Below are positions 7,445 to 8,714 of a stretch of 8,714 nucleotides of DNA, piece by piece. The notes beneath the pieces were generated by a model. That model ran no database searches. It was not told where the DNA came from and saw only the letters and a list, made by a program, of their open reading frames with translations. The position numbers and the translations under genes were made by a program. Within the stretch, counting starts at the first letter, position 1, and the number at the start of each line of letters is the position of its first letter. Origin of the DNA: Lachnospiraceae bacterium (GTDB lineage Bacteria > Bacillota > Clostridia > Lachnospirales > Lachnospiraceae); NCBI GenBank assembly GCA_900771955.1, contig CAAGPW010000166.1, positions 1 to 8,714 on the forward strand, written 5' to 3'.

Positions 7445-7472
7445 CATTATCATACTCTGAGTAGCATTATCA
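7445..7472. promoter_or_regulatory. Candidate operator: direct repeat flanking a palindrome
   Basis: CATTATCA occurs at 7445-7452 and again at 7465-7472, exactly 20 bases (about two helical turns) apart. Between the copies is the palindrome TACTC-T-GAGTA (7453-7463). The site begins a few bases downstream of the predicted transcription start of the operon, where a bound protein would block transcription. The divergent IclR-family protein is the natural candidate binder, but this is inference from position only. Confidence 0.4.
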
Positions 7473-7483
7473 ACCTTTCTCAT

Positions 7484-7513
7484 AGTATATAATACCTTTT
7501 TTCACTTTGTCAA
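7484..7513 (-). promoter_or_regulatory. Sigma-70-type promoter of the activase-GRE-TRAP operon
   Basis: On the minus strand a perfect -35 TTGACA (7508-7513) is followed by an 18-base spacer and the -10 TATACT (7484-7489), five of six consensus bases. Transcription would start near 7477, giving a leader of about 70 bases before the activase start. No second comparable promoter was noticed in the short gaps between the operon genes, which supports a single five-gene transcript. Confidence 0.7.
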
Positions 7514-7610
7514 TTGAGTTGTTTGCATAATTCTTTTTTCCTTTTTTGTACATAAAGCTTATTTTTTGCTTGTTTTCTCTTCTTTTGATTCGGAGTACTT
7601 ATTGTCCTTA

Positions 7611-7639
7611 TTGCTTTTTTATTGTTTTCGATTTATAAT
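7611..7639 (+). promoter_or_regulatory. Probable promoter of the IclR-family regulator gene
   Basis: A consensus -10 TATAAT (7634-7639) lies 17 bases after TTGCTT (7611-7616), a weak -35 matching only the TTG. The predicted start near 7646 gives a leader of about 30 bases. The surrounding region from about 7480 to 7675 is strongly AT-rich, so chance matches are possible. Confidence 0.5.
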
Positions 7640-7675
7640 ATTTTGTGTTTTTATTTTATCACTTGAGGTTGATAT

Positions 7676-8473
7676 ATGAATTATTCGTCCGATAATGCCT
7701 TCCGTGAGCGGCCTTCTCCGACTATACAATCCGTTGCCAGAGCTTTGTCCATCGTTGATTGTGTTGCAAGGAATAATTACCAGCTTGGATTAACAGAAAT
7801 CGCGAAAAGACTTAATCTCAATAAAGCTACGGTGTATGGCCTTTTGAATACACTTGAGCAGTTTCAGTATGTCGTCTTGTCCCCAGACACAAAAAAATAT
7901 CATCTAGGCATTCGTCTTCTCGAACTTGGATTGCTTGTTGAAAATAGTTACGATATCCGCCGTGAGAGCAAGCCATTTGTTGACTTTCTCGCGGGAAAAT
8001 ATCCCTGCTCTGCACAGGTTGGAGTTGAGATAAACGGAAAAGTCACGTATTTGCTCGTAAGCGCCTCTTCTGAGTACGCATTACCAGCCGTGTGCTATGT
8101 TGGTTTAAGTGCTCCCTGCTACTGTACTGGTACAGGAAAAGCCATTATTGCACAATGGTCGAGCAATCAGTTACAAGCATATTTAGATCATAATTCTCTC
8201 CTGCCGCGCACTTCTCATACTATTTGTTCGAAGGAAAAACTTTTGGATGAGCTTACCCAAATTCGAACGCAGGGTTATGCCGTCGATAATGAAGAAAATC
8301 AGGTTGGTGTAATTTCATTTAGTTCCCCAGTATTTGGTGTTCATGGCGATGTTGTTGCTGCAATCGGTCTAGGAATCCTTTCGGCGAAATTACCTGAGAA
8401 CAGTCAAGCGGAGATAATTGATGATATCAAACGCTGTTCCATGGAATTGTCTCGCAGATTAGGCTATAAATGA
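7676..8473 (+). CDS. IclR-family transcriptional regulator
   Basis: This 265-residue DNA-binding regulator has the usual IclR length. An N-terminal winged helix-turn-helix covers about residues 16-80 (SVARALSIVDCVARNN, then LTEIAKRLNLNKATVYGLLN at 39-58, where the recognition helix lies). A linker helix follows, then the C-terminal effector-binding domain (about 95-263) with the family motifs CTGTGKAIIAQ (150-160) and GYAVDNEENQVGV (200-212). IclR proteins usually bind small organic acids or aromatic compounds in this domain. The ATG at 7676 is preceded by GAGG with seven bases between. The gene is divergent from the activase-GRE-TRAP operon across 268 bases, the standard arrangement for a local regulator. 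It likely represses or activates that operon in response to the imported substrate and may regulate itself. Ligand and sign of regulation cannot be read from sequence. Confidence 0.94.
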   Translation: MNYSSDNAFRERPSPTIQSVARALSIVDCVARNNYQLGLTEIAKRLNLNKATVYGLLNTLEQFQYVVLSPDTKKYHLGIRLLELGLLVENSYDIRRESKPFVDFLAGKYPCSAQVGVEINGKVTYLLVSASSEYALPAVCYVGLSAPCYCTGTGKAIIAQWSSNQLQAYLDHNSLLPRTSHTICSKEKLLDELTQIRTQGYAVDNEENQVGVISFSSPVFGVHGDVVAAIGLGILSAKLPENSQAEIIDDIKRCSMELSRRLGYK

Positions 8474-8492
8474 GCTATTGATTTCATATGCC

Positions 8493-8537
8493 AAAAGCCC
8501 CTTGGGTCGGAGCATCTTTCGACCCAAGGGGCTTTTT
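8493..8537 (+). terminator. Intrinsic terminator after the IclR-family gene
   Basis: A perfect 17-bp stem (8493-8509 with 8520-8536) with core GCCCCTTGGGTCG and a 10-base loop ends in a five-base T run, 19 bases after the IclR stop codon. On the minus strand it has a four-base T run and could also stop transcription coming from the right. Confidence 0.88.
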
Positions 8538-8560
8538 CGCTTTTTCGTTCATTTTTCTTT

Positions 8561-8708
8561 TGCGCCGATTGACAAGGGCGCACGCGGTTCTGCCGGGCGG
8601 AAATGCCCTCATACGTCGTCAAAGCCCTTGAGAATACACCAAAGTATTCCCTGCGGACTTTTCCTAATCTGAGAGCATTTCTGCTCCGGCAGAACTGCTT
8701 CGCATCGG
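8561..8708. repeat. Nested imperfect inverted repeat, possible structured RNA or small non-coding repeat element
   Basis: A long imperfect hairpin can be drawn here. The outer CCGAT (8565-8569) pairs with ATCGG (8704-8708). The main arm, GTTCTGCCGG-GCGGAAATGC (8587-8606), pairs with 8675-8695, with one bulge and one mismatch. Inside, AAAGCC (8621-8626) pairs with GGaCTTT (8655-8661), and the tip GAATAC/GTATTC (8632-8637 with 8644-8649) closes an ACCAAA loop. An alternative local hairpin, TGCGCC/GGCGCA (8561-8566 with 8577-8582), competes with the base. No supported protein-coding gene lies in 8538-8714. Function unknown. Confidence 0.5.
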
Positions 8709-8714
8709 ACAGCC

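Noticed and set aside
8478..8672. Plus-strand 64-codon open frame after the IclR gene
   Set aside because: It begins five bases after the IclR stop and crosses the terminator and the hairpin element; it has no recognisable domain.
8464..8714. Minus-strand frame of about 82 codons open to the right edge
   Set aside because: It has no start inside the window, is rich in Arg and Ser, and reads straight through the terminator hairpin. The inverted-repeat structure explains the region better, though a gene end beyond the edge cannot be excluded.

Overview
The window looks like a chromosomal segment from a strictly anaerobic fermentative bacterium, most likely a gut-type Firmicute of the Clostridia. 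The grounds are an oxygen-sensitive glycyl radical enzyme with its radical-SAM activase, strong AGGAGG-type ribosome binding sites, a lipoprotein-anchored TRAP solute receptor and sigma-70-like TTGACA/TATAAT promoters. Synergistota, also anaerobic and rich in TRAP transporters, are an alternative. The taxonomic call is inference.

Layout. Positions 1-732 (+) hold the C-terminal part of an enhancer-binding-protein-like regulator with a badly degraded AAA+ domain and an intact Fis-type helix-turn-helix. A 17-bp hairpin terminator at 737-774 separates it from a convergent five-gene operon on the minus strand. Read in transcription order the operon is: GRE activase (7406-6531), glycyl radical enzyme (6495-3967), and TRAP transporter DctP (3927-2854), DctQ (2817-2317) and DctM (2259-952). 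Gaps are only 35-57 bases, and one good promoter (7484-7513) precedes the first gene. A divergent IclR-family regulator (7676-8473, +) follows, ending in its own terminator (8493-8537). The right edge (8561-8708) holds a nested inverted repeat and no convincing gene.

How the parts work together (inference). The TRAP system imports an organic anion using an ion gradient. The activase installs a glycyl radical on the large enzyme, which then cleaves or rearranges the imported compound. The divergent IclR protein probably senses the substrate or a product and controls the operon through the 268-base intergenic region, where a paired direct repeat around a small palindrome lies just downstream of the predicted transcription start. 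No aldehyde or alcohol dehydrogenase, CoA-linked enzyme or microcompartment gene is present, so this is a compact uptake-plus-radical-reaction module.

Most notable points. The glycyl radical enzyme lacks the Gly-Cys-x-Glu active-site motif of the dehydratase, choline-lyase and sulfo-lyase families and has Cys-Cys-Ser-Phe there instead, so its substrate is not predictable from known members. The activase has no ATG, GTG or TTG in the place its conserved N-terminus requires; a perfect ribosome binding site points at an ACG codon.
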